A stretch of 64,000 nucleotides of DNA from Notoacmeibacter ruber (GTDB lineage: Bacteria > Pseudomonadota > Alphaproteobacteria > Rhizobiales > Rhizobiaceae). The notes beneath the pieces are model-generated. The model saw nothing but the letters and a program-made list of their open reading frames with translations, made no database searches and had not been told where the DNA came from. Numbering within the stretch: the stretch's first letter is position 1; the number at the start of each line of letters is the position of its first letter. Shown piece after piece: positions 46,116 to 54,703 of this stretch. A program made the translations under genes and the position numbers. The DNA lies in contig NZ_RCWN01000001.1 in assembly GCF_003668555.1 (NCBI RefSeq), positions 434,001-498,000 on the forward strand. Reading direction: 5' to 3'.

Positions 46116-47110
46116 GGGCGCGCCCTCGCTATGAGAACTCCGCAATCGTCCGTTCCGCGCCGTCGAATTTTGTAAAGCGCGGCGGCAATGATCTCTGCGC
46201 CGCGAAAGAAGAGGGAAGGCGGCTCCGCAATCGCCGGGCTCGTCTTCAAACCATCCGTGGCCAGAATAAGGACGGCGCCTTCGGGCCAGTCATGCTCAGT
46301 CACCCGCGCGCGTCGGGAGGACGCTCCGACAATGCCGGGCTGCGAGGGTATTCCGTGACGGCGGCCATCCCGGTGGAGAATGTCGCCTTTGATATTTCCA
46401 ATTCCCATGCATCTCACCATTCCGGCTTCATGGGGAATTTCGACCAAAAGAGCGGCAGCACCACGGCTGCCGGCCAGAGCGTCTGCCACCATCGCCTCTG
46501 TCTCTTCCAAAGAGGCGTTTCCGGCGCGGCGAAAGGCATCGGCGCCGGTGGCGGCGTCGCGCGCTGCCTTCGGCCCATGCCCGAGCACATCCATCAACAT
46601 GACAATGGTCGAATGTTTGCCGACATTCACGCCAAAGGTGTCGCCGCCCTCTTCGAAGCCCGGTTTCGGGACAATCAGGCCGGCAATATCGTAAACCCTC
46701 CTGGCGGGGCGCTGCTTGCCGACTTTCGCAATAACGACGGTCCCGGATGGGCTGCTATAAATTTCGAAGTCGTCCGCCAGCCTCTCCATCGAGCCGAGAC
46801 CGCCGCCAATGCCGTGAGGCTTTTCTTTCGAGGTGGTGAAGCCGTCGACCATGGCGGCTTCGACATTCGAGATGCCTGGCCCGCCATCGAGGGCTGCCAG
46901 AGTCACCTGTCGCGTGTCTCCACTGCCCTCGATGCCGATCAGCAATTCACCGTTATGGGCGTGCCGGGCGAGGTTCGTGCCGGCCTCCGTGACGATGATC
47001 GCCAGCCGGTCGACTTCTTCGGCAGAAAGGCCGGCGTTCTTGGCTTCCTGCGTGGCTGCGCGCCGCGCCGTGCCGATCTGGCTCTCGTCTTCGATCTGTA
47101 TGGAAATCAT
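46112..47110 (-). CDS. RsbT-like ATPase fused to SpoIIE/RsbX-type PP2C phosphatase
   Basis: Cytoplasmic 332-residue protein. The N-terminal 130 residues are an RsbT/RsbW-type ATPase (AIIVTEAGTNLARHAHNG N-box, LDGGPGISN, GGGLGSMERLADD). The rest is a PP2C phosphatase of the SpoIIE/RsbX kind: a metal-binding MDVLGHGPKAARDA, ILATDGLKT and DDCGVLI carry the acidic metal ligands. RsbX resets stressosomes by dephosphorylating RsbR and RsbS. ATG 47110 overlaps the rsbT stop by 4 nt. The fusion means kinase-like and phosphatase-like activities may sit in one chain. Confidence 0.87.
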   Translation of the reverse strand: MISIQIEDESQIGTARRAATQEAKNAGLSAEEVDRLAIIVTEAGTNLARHAHNGELLIGIEGSGDTRQVTLAALDGGPGISNVEAAMVDGFTTSKEKPHGIGGGLGSMERLADDFEIYSSPSGTVVIAKVGKQRPARRVYDIAGLIVPKPGFEEGGDTFGVNVGKHSTIVMLMDVLGHGPKAARDAATGADAFRRAGNASLEETEAMVADALAGSRGAAALLVEIPHEAGMVRCMGIGNIKGDILHRDGRRHGIPSQPGIVGASSRRARVTEHDWPEGAVLILATDGLKTSPAIAEPPSLFFRGAEIIAAALYKIRRRGTDDCGVLIARARP

Positions 47111-47511
47111 CGGGCACCACATTCGAGAGTGACCCGTGTTCCGCTTCGCAAGGACGATACGATCTCGAACCGGTCCACCAGCCGTTTGGCGCCGCCAAGG
47201 CCGAGTCCAAGGCTCTTTCCTGTGGTGAAGCCGTCCTTCAGCGCGGCATCGACGTCATTGATGCCGGGTCCGCGATCTTCGCAGATCGCGACGACACGGC
47301 GTTGTCCTGCGGGGCCTACCTGCTCGAAAGTGATGATGCCACCTCGTCCATAAATCACGGCGTTTCTTGCAATCTCCGAGACCGCCGTGACGAATTTCGT
47401 CCGTTTGATGGGGGATGCGTTGATCGCCGCCATCGCTTTGGCGGCAGCCTGTCTGGCGAAAGCGACATCGTTGGAAGTGCGCAACGCCACGGAGGCAGCC
47501 CTCTCTTTCAC
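47107..47511 (-). CDS. rsbT: RsbT serine kinase of the stressosome
   Basis: Stand-alone GHKL serine/threonine kinase of 134 residues that phosphorylates RsbS and RsbR and leaves the stressosome on activation. Motifs are KFVTAVSEIARNAVIYGRGG (N-box, near 39-58), CEDRGPGINDVDAALKDGFTTG (G1) and SLGLGLGGAKRLVD (G2). The ATGA overlap with the gene before (rsbS stop) and the gene after point to tight coupling. There is no RsbU phosphatase or sigma-B gene nearby, so its downstream partner must differ from Bacillus. Confidence 0.92.
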   Translation of the reverse strand: MKERAASVALRTSNDVAFARQAAAKAMAAINASPIKRTKFVTAVSEIARNAVIYGRGGIITFEQVGPAGQRRVVAICEDRGPGINDVDAALKDGFTTGKSLGLGLGGAKRLVDRFEIVSSLRSGTRVTLECGAR

Positions 47512-47903
47512 GACTCTTTCGTGCGGTCGCCCGTAATGGTGTCGATCGCCCGGTCCGCGTTCAGTGCTGTCTCGACGCCATCAAGCGTCATGCCCAGTTC
47601 GACCAGCGTCATGGCGACGGCCGGGCGCATGCCAACGATGATTGTTCGCGCATTCATCACGCGCGCCATCTGCGCCATGGCTGCGAGCATTCGGCCCGCA
47701 AAGGTGTCGACGATCTCAAGGCTCGAGATGTCGATCACGACGCCATGGGCGCTCCGGCGGGCCACTTCCTCGACGAGCTGGTCCTGTAACGAAACGATCT
47801 CCTGATCATCGAGATCGTCTCGTATCGCCACGATAACGCAGCCATTGATCGTCATTATGGGGACAGGGCTGGCGTTGTCGTACAATGGCTTATCGCTTCC
47901 CAA
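47508..47903 (-). CDS. rsbS: RsbS stressosome scaffold (STAS domain)
   Basis: Single STAS domain of 131 residues forming the core of the stressosome with RsbR. The segment GVVIDISSLEIVDTFAGRMLAAMAQMARVMNARTIIVGMRPAVAMTLVELGM matches RsbS, including the DxSSLEIVD turn that holds the serine phosphorylated by RsbT. Its start overlaps the rsbR gene by 14 nt, and its stop overlaps rsbT by 4 nt. Order R-S-T is that of canonical stressosome operons. Confidence 0.92.
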   Translation of the reverse strand: MGSDKPLYDNASPVPIMTINGCVIVAIRDDLDDQEIVSLQDQLVEEVARRSAHGVVIDISSLEIVDTFAGRMLAAMAQMARVMNARTIIVGMRPAVAMTLVELGMTLDGVETALNADRAIDTITGDRTKES

Positions 47904-48750
47904 CTGAAACGCCGATGCGGTCGAAAGCGTAGGCGAGGCCGCTCTCCAGATCGACGCGCGTCACGATGTTCGGCAGTTCTACGCCTAGATTGACAACGGT
48001 CTGCGCAATCTTGGGGCTTATGCCACAAATGACGCATTCCGCGCCCATCAGGCGAACGGCCGAAGCTGTCTTCAGGAGGTGCTGGGCCACCATCGTATCG
48101 ACGGTCGAGACACCGGTGATGTCGATAATGGCGACTTCGGCCTCCCATTGAACGATCGCATCGAGAAGGTTCTCCATGACCGTCTGCGATCGGAACGAAT
48201 CCAGCGTGCCGATAAGGGGAACCGTCACGATGCGGTTCCAGATCTTCACCACGGGAGCGGAGACTTCCGTCATCTCGGCGCGCTGGCGCTCGATAATCGC
48301 TTCGCGCTTTTCGACCAGCGTCTCAATCGCATGCAGGCTGATCTGATCGACGAGACGCGTCGCATTCCACGTTTCGCGCATCAGAACGCGCGGCTTTTCG
48401 GACAGCTCGCTTTGCAGGATTTCGAAGAAGGGCTGCTTCAACGATGCGATGAACCACCCCATCTCGGTGGTGGAAACGCCTCTTTGCGTCCGGTTGTCCG
48501 CAATCTCTTCCAGCGCGTCGCGGACCGGCTCCCATTCGGGATTCGTCAGATCGAGACTGTCGTCGGTCGCCACTTCCGGAAGGACCTTCGTCATGGCTGT
48601 CAGAAGTTCACGACTTTGTTGTTCGGACTCCTTGCCGGAAACAAGATCGGTGCGCTTGACACCTTCCTTCGACTGAACCTTCAGCCATCCGTTCAGAACG
48701 CGGTCGTAATCATCGGTTAGGATCGATGCAATCGTCACGTCATTAGGCAT
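47890..48750 (-). CDS. rsbR: RsbR-type stressosome sensor (RsbRD N-terminal + STAS)
   Basis: Sensor subunit of 286 residues. The N-terminal 1-150 is helical and resembles the RsbT co-antagonist domain RsbRD_N (WLKVQSKEGVKRTDL, LSEKPRVLMRETWNATRLVDQ). A linker helix leads to a C-terminal STAS domain near 165-280 with VPLIGTLDSFRSQTVMENLL and IDITGVSTVDTMVAQHLLKTASAVRLMGA. Both positions phosphorylated in B. subtilis RsbR appear to be threonine here. No heme-globin or PAS sensor is seen, so the input signal is unknown. It is the first gene of the five-gene operon. Confidence 0.92.
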   Translation of the reverse strand: MPNDVTIASILTDDYDRVLNGWLKVQSKEGVKRTDLVSGKESEQQSRELLTAMTKVLPEVATDDSLDLTNPEWEPVRDALEEIADNRTQRGVSTTEMGWFIASLKQPFFEILQSELSEKPRVLMRETWNATRLVDQISLHAIETLVEKREAIIERQRAEMTEVSAPVVKIWNRIVTVPLIGTLDSFRSQTVMENLLDAIVQWEAEVAIIDITGVSTVDTMVAQHLLKTASAVRLMGAECVICGISPKIAQTVVNLGVELPNIVTRVDLESGLAYAFDRIGVSVGKR

Positions 48751-49150
48751 GTTTTGCTTTCGCTTTCTACTCGTCCGGCCTGTCTATGTAGGAGGACGCG
48801 GCATTTGGCAAACGGAACCGATGAGCGAAATGCCGAACCCGTTATCATGTTCCCTCTCTTGATTTGCCATGCGTGCATGCGCCGCCTGACGAAGGCGGCA
48901 GGCGGGCCGGTCGTGAAACCCAGCCTCCCAATATCCGTTGCGCGCTCTGCCTCTGCGCGAGGCCCAATCCTGAACTGGCGGGCAGCGGAGCCGCGAGGCT
49001 GAAGGTCCAAAGAATAGTGCGACTACCCGAATGCACCGCCGTAAACTTCTTCTGAACGATTTTTACTCACTCTTCCGATGTGACAATCGGCTTGGTGGGC
49101 GATGACGACGTTGTTGCCCGGCATGACTTGTCACCGGGAGGGCGCGGCTC
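48751..49150. promoter_or_regulatory. Divergent intergenic region of rsbR and the 5TMR kinase gene, with inverted repeats
   Basis: This 400-bp stretch has no convincing gene. It holds an 8-bp inverted repeat (CGGCATTT 48799-48806, AAATGCCG 48828-48835) upstream of rsbR, a 7-bp hairpin (GCCGCCT 48881-48887, AGGCGGC 48893-48899), and a 7-bp repeat pair GTGACAA (49080-49086)/TTGTCAC (49128-49134) just before the kinase start. A GGAAC..CGTT pair is present near 48814, but its spacing does not fit the alphaproteobacterial EcfG promoter. Confidence 0.4.
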
Positions 49151-51211
49151 ATGGATTCCATCATCGCGATGATCGAAGGCGGCTCAGTTATTGTTGTTGC
49201 CGTTCTTTGCTGCATCTTTTTCGGCGCCACTTTGAAGCGATCCTTTTGGCTGGGCGGTCTCGTCTACGGGGTTGTATTCGCGGTGACGGGCGCCATCGTG
49301 ATGTCCAACTCCATCGAGATCATACCCGGCGTGAGAACAGATCCGCGCAATGCGGTGGCGGCTCTTTCCGGTGCCATTGGCGGTCCCTTGAGCGCGTTGA
49401 TCAGCGCGGCGGTGATGATGCTGATCCGCCTTAGCTACGGCGGTATGGGCGCCGTTCCCGGAGCCGCCGCCATCGGTTCGGCGGCTGTCGCATCCGTTCT
49501 TCTGTGGGGCTGGTGGGCCATGTGGCGCGGCCGCGAGCCATCGAAAGAATATATTTTCTATCAGGCGCTGGCTGCTGCGACTGTGCCGACCCTGACGATC
49601 TTTTTCCTCAGTTCCGTGCCGATGGATGTGTTCATACGCTCCGCCAGCCTGTTTGCGCCGACCAACTTCCTGGCGGTCCTTCTTCTCGGCGGGCTCATCG
49701 TCTCCGAGCAGCAGCGCCGTTGGGCAATCGGCTCCAATGCGGAAAAGGAAGCACAACTTGTTGCTGTCGCAAACAATGCGCCGGGCATGCTTTTCCAGCT
49801 CACGCTCGATCCGCAAGGCCGGCTTCACTTTCTCTACGTTTCCGGCGGCAGTCGGCGCGTCTTCGGCATTCCCCGTGAGACGTTCCTCGCCTCGCCGAAT
49901 TTCCTCTACACCCTTCTCGGGGAGGAGGATGGCCAGCGGCTTAGAACATTACTTGCCACCTCTGCGGAGACCGGCAATCGCTGGTCATTGGAGGTGACGT
50001 ATATTCATCCGCTCAATCATCGCGTTTGGCTGCAACTTACCGCTGAGCCCCGTCTCGACAGCCAGGAGAGGCTGGTCTGGGACGGCAGTATCTTCGATAT
50101 CACCAACCAGAAACGCAACGAAGCGATGAAGAACGAGTTCGTGGCAACGGTCAGCCATGAGCTTCGTACACCGCTGACCTCGATTCATGGTGCCCTGAGC
50201 CTTCTTTCGAGTGGCGCTCAGGGCGACCTACCCGCTCCGACCAGACGGCTTCTTTCGCTGGCCCTTCACAACAGCGAGAGATTGAAGAATCTGATCAACG
50301 ATATTCTCGACATCGAGAAGATCGAGAGCGGCTCGATGCCTTTCATGATCAGTTCACACCCGCTGGATCCACTGATCGTGCAGGCTATCGAGGCCAATGC
50401 GAACTTCGGTACAGCGGAGGGGGTCGATGTCCGGTTCGAAAACGGCGCGCCGGGCGCGGCCGCCCTGATCGACCCGGAGCGCTTCAATCAGATCATCGAT
50501 AACCTTCTGTCCAACGCGCTCAAATTCTCTCCGGCAGGGGGAAGGGTTGTTGTCGGGCTCAAACGCGATGGACACCGGGTCAGGATATCGGTTTCCGACG
50601 ATGGCCCCGGTATTCCCGCCTCCTTCCAGCCACGGCTCTTCGAGAAATTCGAACAGCTGGAATCCGTCGACAATCGTTCGAAAGGCGGGACAGGTCTGGG
50701 CCTCAGCATCTGCAAGGCTCTGGTTGAACGTATGGACGGCTCAATCACGTTTGAAACGCAACCGGGAAAAGGAACAACCTTCATCGTCGAATTCCCTGCG
50801 GTCGAGGCGCTGCCGCAACGAGACGAAGCAGAGAGACGCTCAGCCGGTCTTGCAGGCACGTCCTTTCAGGTTCTCTGTATCGGCACCAGCGCCGACTTCA
50901 GTGTCGGGATCAACGAACCGGTTTCTGCCGGCACGGTGATTGAGCAGGTTTGCTCGCAGGAGGCTGCGCTGAACAAACTGAGCAGCACCGACTTCGACCT
51001 GGTGGTTCGCGGCGCCGGCTTCTCCGAGCAGGCGTGGGAGAGTGTTCAGCCAGCAATCCCGGACAGTACGGTCGTCGTGGAACTCTCGGCCCGAGGCCAT
51101 TCGTGCGATCTTACGGATATCCTTGCGACAGTGCTGAAGCAGAAAATCACGGACGGGGCGGAAGATGACCGCCAGGAGCCTTTAGGGAAAATTCAAGCTA
51201 CTCAGGTTTAA
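49151..51211 (+). CDS. Membrane histidine kinase with LytS-like 5TMR, PAS and degenerate receiver
   Basis: Sensor kinase of 686 residues. Residues 1-190 form about six helices resembling the 5TMR-LYT module, with the PRNAVAALSGAIGGPLSALIS signature near 65-85. A PAS domain follows (205-320), then HisKA with His336 in VSHELRTPLTSIHG, and HATPase (NLLSNALKFS, DDGPGIP, TGLGLSICKAL). Residues about 580-665 have receiver-like spacing (FQVLCIGTSADFSVG, FDLVVRGAGF) but lack the acidic pocket and the phosphoacceptor Asp. It is divergent from the stressosome operon and followed 32 bp later by a stand-alone receiver, its likely partner. Confidence 0.87.
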   Translation: MDSIIAMIEGGSVIVVAVLCCIFFGATLKRSFWLGGLVYGVVFAVTGAIVMSNSIEIIPGVRTDPRNAVAALSGAIGGPLSALISAAVMMLIRLSYGGMGAVPGAAAIGSAAVASVLLWGWWAMWRGREPSKEYIFYQALAAATVPTLTIFFLSSVPMDVFIRSASLFAPTNFLAVLLLGGLIVSEQQRRWAIGSNAEKEAQLVAVANNAPGMLFQLTLDPQGRLHFLYVSGGSRRVFGIPRETFLASPNFLYTLLGEEDGQRLRTLLATSAETGNRWSLEVTYIHPLNHRVWLQLTAEPRLDSQERLVWDGSIFDITNQKRNEAMKNEFVATVSHELRTPLTSIHGALSLLSSGAQGDLPAPTRRLLSLALHNSERLKNLINDILDIEKIESGSMPFMISSHPLDPLIVQAIEANANFGTAEGVDVRFENGAPGAAALIDPERFNQIIDNLLSNALKFSPAGGRVVVGLKRDGHRVRISVSDDGPGIPASFQPRLFEKFEQLESVDNRSKGGTGLGLSICKALVERMDGSITFETQPGKGTTFIVEFPAVEALPQRDEAERRSAGLAGTSFQVLCIGTSADFSVGINEPVSAGTVIEQVCSQEAALNKLSSTDFDLVVRGAGFSEQAWESVQPAIPDSTVVVELSARGHSCDLTDILATVLKQKITDGAEDDRQEPLGKIQATQV

Positions 51212-51243
51212 AAGCTCCTTTTGAACGATATGGAATCGGACAG

Positions 51244-51630
51244 ATGGAGAAGATGCGCGTCCTTTACGTCGATGACGAGCCCGATATCCGTGAGATCGCC
51301 GTTATCTCCTTGGAGATCGGAGAACAGTTCGAGGTCAAATCCTGCTCGTCGGGCGAGGAAGCAGTGCCATTCGCGAAACAATGGCGCCCCGAGGTCATCC
51401 TTCTCGATGTGATGATGCCAGTGATCGACGGACCGGAAACGCTGCGTCGCTTGCGGAGCCAGCCGGAGACGGCGGCTATCCCCATCATTTTCGTGACCGC
51501 GCGGACCCAGAAGCAGGAAGTCGACCGCTATTTCGAGCTCGGGGCCCAAGGCGTCATTCCGAAGCCTTTCCGTCCGATGGAATTGGTCGATGATGTGAAG
51601 CGTATACTGGCCGGCACAGCGACGCCCTAA
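51244..51630 (+). CDS. Single-domain response regulator (receiver only)
   Basis: Receiver of 128 residues with YVDDEPDIRE acidic pocket, phosphoacceptor Asp55 in VILLDVMMP, Thr in FVTARTQ and Lys in PKPFRPMELV. It has no output domain, so it should act by protein contact or pass phosphate to Hpt. It is close kin to the receiver at 58126-58533 (shared LDVMMP-DGP, MTARTQ/VTARTQ and KPF-PM segments). It follows the 5TMR kinase by 32 bp and is probably cotranscribed with it. A second ATG lies at residue 4. Confidence 0.9.
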   Translation: MEKMRVLYVDDEPDIREIAVISLEIGEQFEVKSCSSGEEAVPFAKQWRPEVILLDVMMPVIDGPETLRRLRSQPETAAIPIIFVTARTQKQEVDRYFELGAQGVIPKPFRPMELVDDVKRILAGTATP

Positions 51631-51660
51631 GGCGTTGAGCCAGCGTGTCGAAGCACCGTC

Positions 51661-52845
51661 TCAAACGAATTCGACCCCGCATTCGCGGCCTCGCTGCCAG
51701 CGCAGCACCACCGGCCTCTTCTCGCCTGTCTCCGCAAGATAGATGCTGAAGTTCGAAACGAGCGGGGCGTATTGTTCAAGCCTTAAACGCATGCCGAGAT
51801 CGGATGTATCCCTGACGACACAATCAATGGTCGAGGGTCCGATCAGAATCTTCGCAGCCTTGAGAACGCGATTGCGGCGTTCGCGGCGGCGTTCCACCTG
51901 CTCTGGCTCGGCGTTGGCTTCTTCCTGAGGCACGCTCTTCGGCCCTTCGGCACCGGCTTGTGTGACAGGCTGGGCTGCAATCTCGCCGAATTGGTCAAGC
52001 TGCTCGGAAAGGGAGGCTGTCTCGTCTGAAGTGTCCAGAACGCTCGTCTCGGGATGCGCTTCCATCGTCGCGGAGCCGACCCGGAAGACGAATGTCAGAG
52101 CTTCGGTGAGGGCATTGAGGCGGTCACGCAGTTTCGCCCGGTCCGAGATGGCGGAGGGAAGGCATGCGAATGCCCCACCTGAGATCCGACCCCAGATATC
52201 CTCCGGGTCCGAGCAGTCTCGCATCCGCTTGACCGTCTCACGTAAGAAGGTGTCGGCCTGTTTCTGGCCAAAGCGTTGCAGGGCCTCGGCGTAAAAGCGG
52301 TTCATCGAGGCGACGATAACAAGCTGCGGCGAGGCCGCGGTGGCGCGTCCGGCGCGGAGCCGTTTTTCAAACTCCTTCCGGCTGAACGTGCCGGTTACGA
52401 TATCGATCGCCCGCTCCTGGCGCAGGCGCTCCAGTTCATACTGCTCGGAAAGGCTTCGCCGCTTGTCTTCGATTGCTTTTCGGATCACGTTGCCAAGGTC
52501 TCGAAAACCAAGGCTGGTCTTGGGCAGAAAATCGGAGACCCCTGACCGGAAAGCCTTGATCGCTACACTCTGTTCCTGAGAGGCAGTCATCATGATGACC
52601 GGCGCATCCGCATTGGCTGAGCCCGACAGGACATCCATCACGTGAAAGGCTGTTTCTCCATCCAGCCTGTAGTCCAGAAGCACGCAATCGAATTCGCTAG
52701 AGTCGACGAAACCGCGCAACTCCTCCGTGTTGGTCGCCTCGATCGTCTGGAAGTTGTTGCGCCGAAGAACACCACTCAGGATTTCTCTGAAATCGGGGTC
52801 GTCATCGACGATAAGGATGATGGGCCCATCGGCGGAAGCCGTCAC
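51661..52845 (-). CDS. Response regulator with degenerate GGDEF and C-terminal PilZ domain
   Basis: Protein of 394 residues in three parts. The receiver (8-125) has VDDDPDF, phosphoacceptor Asp58 in CVLLDYRLDGE and Lys in LPKTS. The middle (140-260) is GGDEF-like, but the active site reads SGGAF (222-226), so synthesis of c-di-GMP is unlikely. The last 80 residues are a PilZ domain with the arginine-rich switch RRRERRNR (319-326) and DTSDLG (346-351), the two motifs that bind c-di-GMP. It looks like a phosphorylation-gated c-di-GMP effector. It is convergent with the neighbouring receiver gene and divergent from the diguanylate cyclase. Confidence 0.85.
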   Translation of the reverse strand: MTASADGPIILIVDDDPDFREILSGVLRRNNFQTIEATNTEELRGFVDSSEFDCVLLDYRLDGETAFHVMDVLSGSANADAPVIMMTASQEQSVAIKAFRSGVSDFLPKTSLGFRDLGNVIRKAIEDKRRSLSEQYELERLRQERAIDIVTGTFSRKEFEKRLRAGRATAASPQLVIVASMNRFYAEALQRFGQKQADTFLRETVKRMRDCSDPEDIWGRISGGAFACLPSAISDRAKLRDRLNALTEALTFVFRVGSATMEAHPETSVLDTSDETASLSEQLDQFGEIAAQPVTQAGAEGPKSVPQEEANAEPEQVERRRERRNRVLKAAKILIGPSTIDCVVRDTSDLGMRLRLEQYAPLVSNFSIYLAETGEKRPVVLRWQRGRECGVEFV

Positions 52846-53029
52846 GATCGTTTCTCCTCACAGTACGAGTTCATATTATTCGCCGCTTTCGCTTCCAAAA
52901 TACTAACAAAGCGGCCTGACACACGCTGAAAGGCAAAGTCATTAAGACTTTCTACAGCCGGTACACGAATTATGGGGGACTACGCCCCGGCTTTGTTCTT
53001 CTCTGCAAAGACCCAGAATTGGAGAAGCC

Positions 53030-54316
53030 ATGCAGAACGCTATTACGGCCGAAGGAAGCCGTGGAACGATCCTCATCTTTGATGAAGGCTTGTCCCTCGC
53101 TCAGGTCTCGGCCGTCGTCAGCGAACTCCGTTTTACGCCGGTACCCGCACTTGTCGACGTGCCGCTGGATTTTGACCTCTTGCCGCCGGTCTACCTCGCC
53201 ATTGTCAACGAGGCCGCTGCTGGAGCGCTGGAGCAGTGGAGCGCGACGCCGTGTGATGCGCCGACCATCAAGATCGCAGGAGGCGGGTCCTTCGAGGCGC
53301 GACTACAGGCGGCACGTGAAGGTATCGCCGGTATCGTGGATGCACCTTTGTCGAGCGAGGATCTGACAAGCTGGGTCCGCCATTTTTATACGCTTGAGGC
53401 GACCCGTCAGTCGCATGTCCTGATTGTCGATGATGATCAGATGACCCGCGAGATCGGCGCGCAAGCGCTGCGGAGCGAAGACATGAGCGTTGGCGAGGTC
53501 GAAAGCGCGCGTGAGGCGTTCAAATATCTACAGAACCATACTGTCGACGCGATACTGCTTGATCTGCAGATGCCCGATGTCGATGGCCTGGAACTGGCGC
53601 GCATCATCCGCCAGGACCAGCAGAATCTGTCTTTGCCGATCATCTTCCTTTCCGGTGAGCGGGATCCTCTGCGGCAGCTTCAGGCGCGTCGTCTGGGTGG
53701 TGACGACTTCATCATGAAGCCAATCATGCCGAGCCGGCTGCGCGAGATTGTCCAGATGCGCCTGGAAAGGGCGGGGGCCCTCAAGAGCCTGATCGAACGG
53801 GACAGTTTGACGGGCTTGCTCAATCATGCGCGGTTTCACGCCCATCTGGAAAGCGAGATCGGGCGAAGCTCCCGTACGGATGCGGAAATCAGTGTCGCCC
53901 TGATCGATCTCGATCACTTCAAGTCCGTCAACGATACCTACGGTCATCAGGTTGGCGATCGTGTGATCCGTTCGCTGGCCACGCTTCTGTCGACGGCTCT
54001 TCGAAAGACCGACCTTATCGGGCGACTGGGCGGCGAAGAGTTCGGCGTCGTCCTTCTCGACACCGATCTTGAGTCAGCCGCGCATGTTGTCGACAGGCTT
54101 CGTGAAACCTTTGAAGCCTCTGCTTTCGAAGTGGATAACGACACGTTCAAAGCGTCGTTCAGCGCAGGCGTCAGCACCTTCAGAAAGGGCAGGTCGCCGG
54201 CCGATATGGTCCGGTTTGCCGATGCGGCGCTCTACCAGGCAAAAGCACAGGGGCGAGGGAGGACCGTCACGGAAGCCGACGAGGTCTTCGACCCGCCCAT
54301 AAAGGTCCGTGCCTGA
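53030..54316 (+). CDS. Response regulator diguanylate cyclase with pseudo-receiver (PleD-like)
   Basis: Protein of 428 residues. The first 115 residues look like a receiver fold without phosphoacceptor (ILIFDEGLSL). The true receiver follows (near 128-245) with VDDDQMTRE, Asp178 in AILLDLQMPDVDG and Lys in MKPIMP. The GGDEF domain has ALIDLDHFKSVNDTYGHQVGD, active site GGEEF at 334-338, and an intact RKTD inhibitory site at 325-328. This is the PleD arrangement (Rec-Rec-GGDEF), so phosphorylation should drive dimerisation and c-di-GMP synthesis. An Hpt gene follows after 27 bp. Confidence 0.9.
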   Translation: MQNAITAEGSRGTILIFDEGLSLAQVSAVVSELRFTPVPALVDVPLDFDLLPPVYLAIVNEAAAGALEQWSATPCDAPTIKIAGGGSFEARLQAAREGIAGIVDAPLSSEDLTSWVRHFYTLEATRQSHVLIVDDDQMTREIGAQALRSEDMSVGEVESAREAFKYLQNHTVDAILLDLQMPDVDGLELARIIRQDQQNLSLPIIFLSGERDPLRQLQARRLGGDDFIMKPIMPSRLREIVQMRLERAGALKSLIERDSLTGLLNHARFHAHLESEIGRSSRTDAEISVALIDLDHFKSVNDTYGHQVGDRVIRSLATLLSTALRKTDLIGRLGGEEFGVVLLDTDLESAAHVVDRLRETFEASAFEVDNDTFKASFSAGVSTFRKGRSPADMVRFADAALYQAKAQGRGRTVTEADEVFDPPIKVRA

Positions 54317-54343
54317 TTTTCGATAATTGGAGGACAGTTTGGG

Positions 54344-54691
54344 ATGAATGCCGGTGGTTTCGATCAGGAAGCGTTCGATGAGCTGCTTGAGATTTTCCCT
54401 GCCGATCGAATAGAGATGTTCGTCTCCAACCTCAGGCAGCTCTCGTCGGAGTTGCAGCAGTGCGACGTCGCAGCCGTTGATGTGATCGAGGCGCGTGCGC
54501 ACAAGCTCGTCTCCCGCGCCGGAATTCTTGGCTGTTCGCGTCTGTCGGAACTCGCAATGGCCCTCGAAACGGCCTGCCGGGAGGGGCAGGACGTCGCCGG
54601 GCCGCTGTCTGCCGTCAGCGATGAAGCCAAGGCTGTTGAAGGCCGCTTCGCCTCTCTCATGGCCTCAGCGGCCCAGCATTCACCGGGCTAG
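54344..54691 (+). CDS. Histidine-containing phosphotransfer (Hpt) protein
   Basis: Helical protein of 115 residues. The phosphorylatable histidine is His53 in EARAHKLVSRAGILGCSRLSELAMALE, the Hpt pattern. The rest is predicted alpha-helical. It lies between a receiver-diguanylate cyclase and a membrane kinase, 27 bp after the first and 12 bp before the second, so all three are probably cotranscribed. It would let phosphate move among the several receivers of this region. Specific partners are not shown by the sequence. Confidence 0.82.
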   Translation: MNAGGFDQEAFDELLEIFPADRIEMFVSNLRQLSSELQQCDVAAVDVIEARAHKLVSRAGILGCSRLSELAMALETACREGQDVAGPLSAVSDEAKAVEGRFASLMASAAQHSPG

Positions 54692-54703
54692 GTCGCTTAC
54701 GCC

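Noticed and set aside
46019..47353. 444-residue plus-strand frame opposite the stressosome genes
   Set aside because: Antisense to three well-supported genes and lacking any domain.
44985..48750. Classical sigma-B partner-switching module
   Set aside because: RsbR, RsbS and RsbT are present, but no RsbU, RsbV, RsbW or sigma factor gene is found in the window.
48814..48841. EcfG (general stress) promoter GGAAC..CGTT near the stressosome
   Set aside because: The spacing is 21 bp instead of 16-17, and the position is far from the kinase start.
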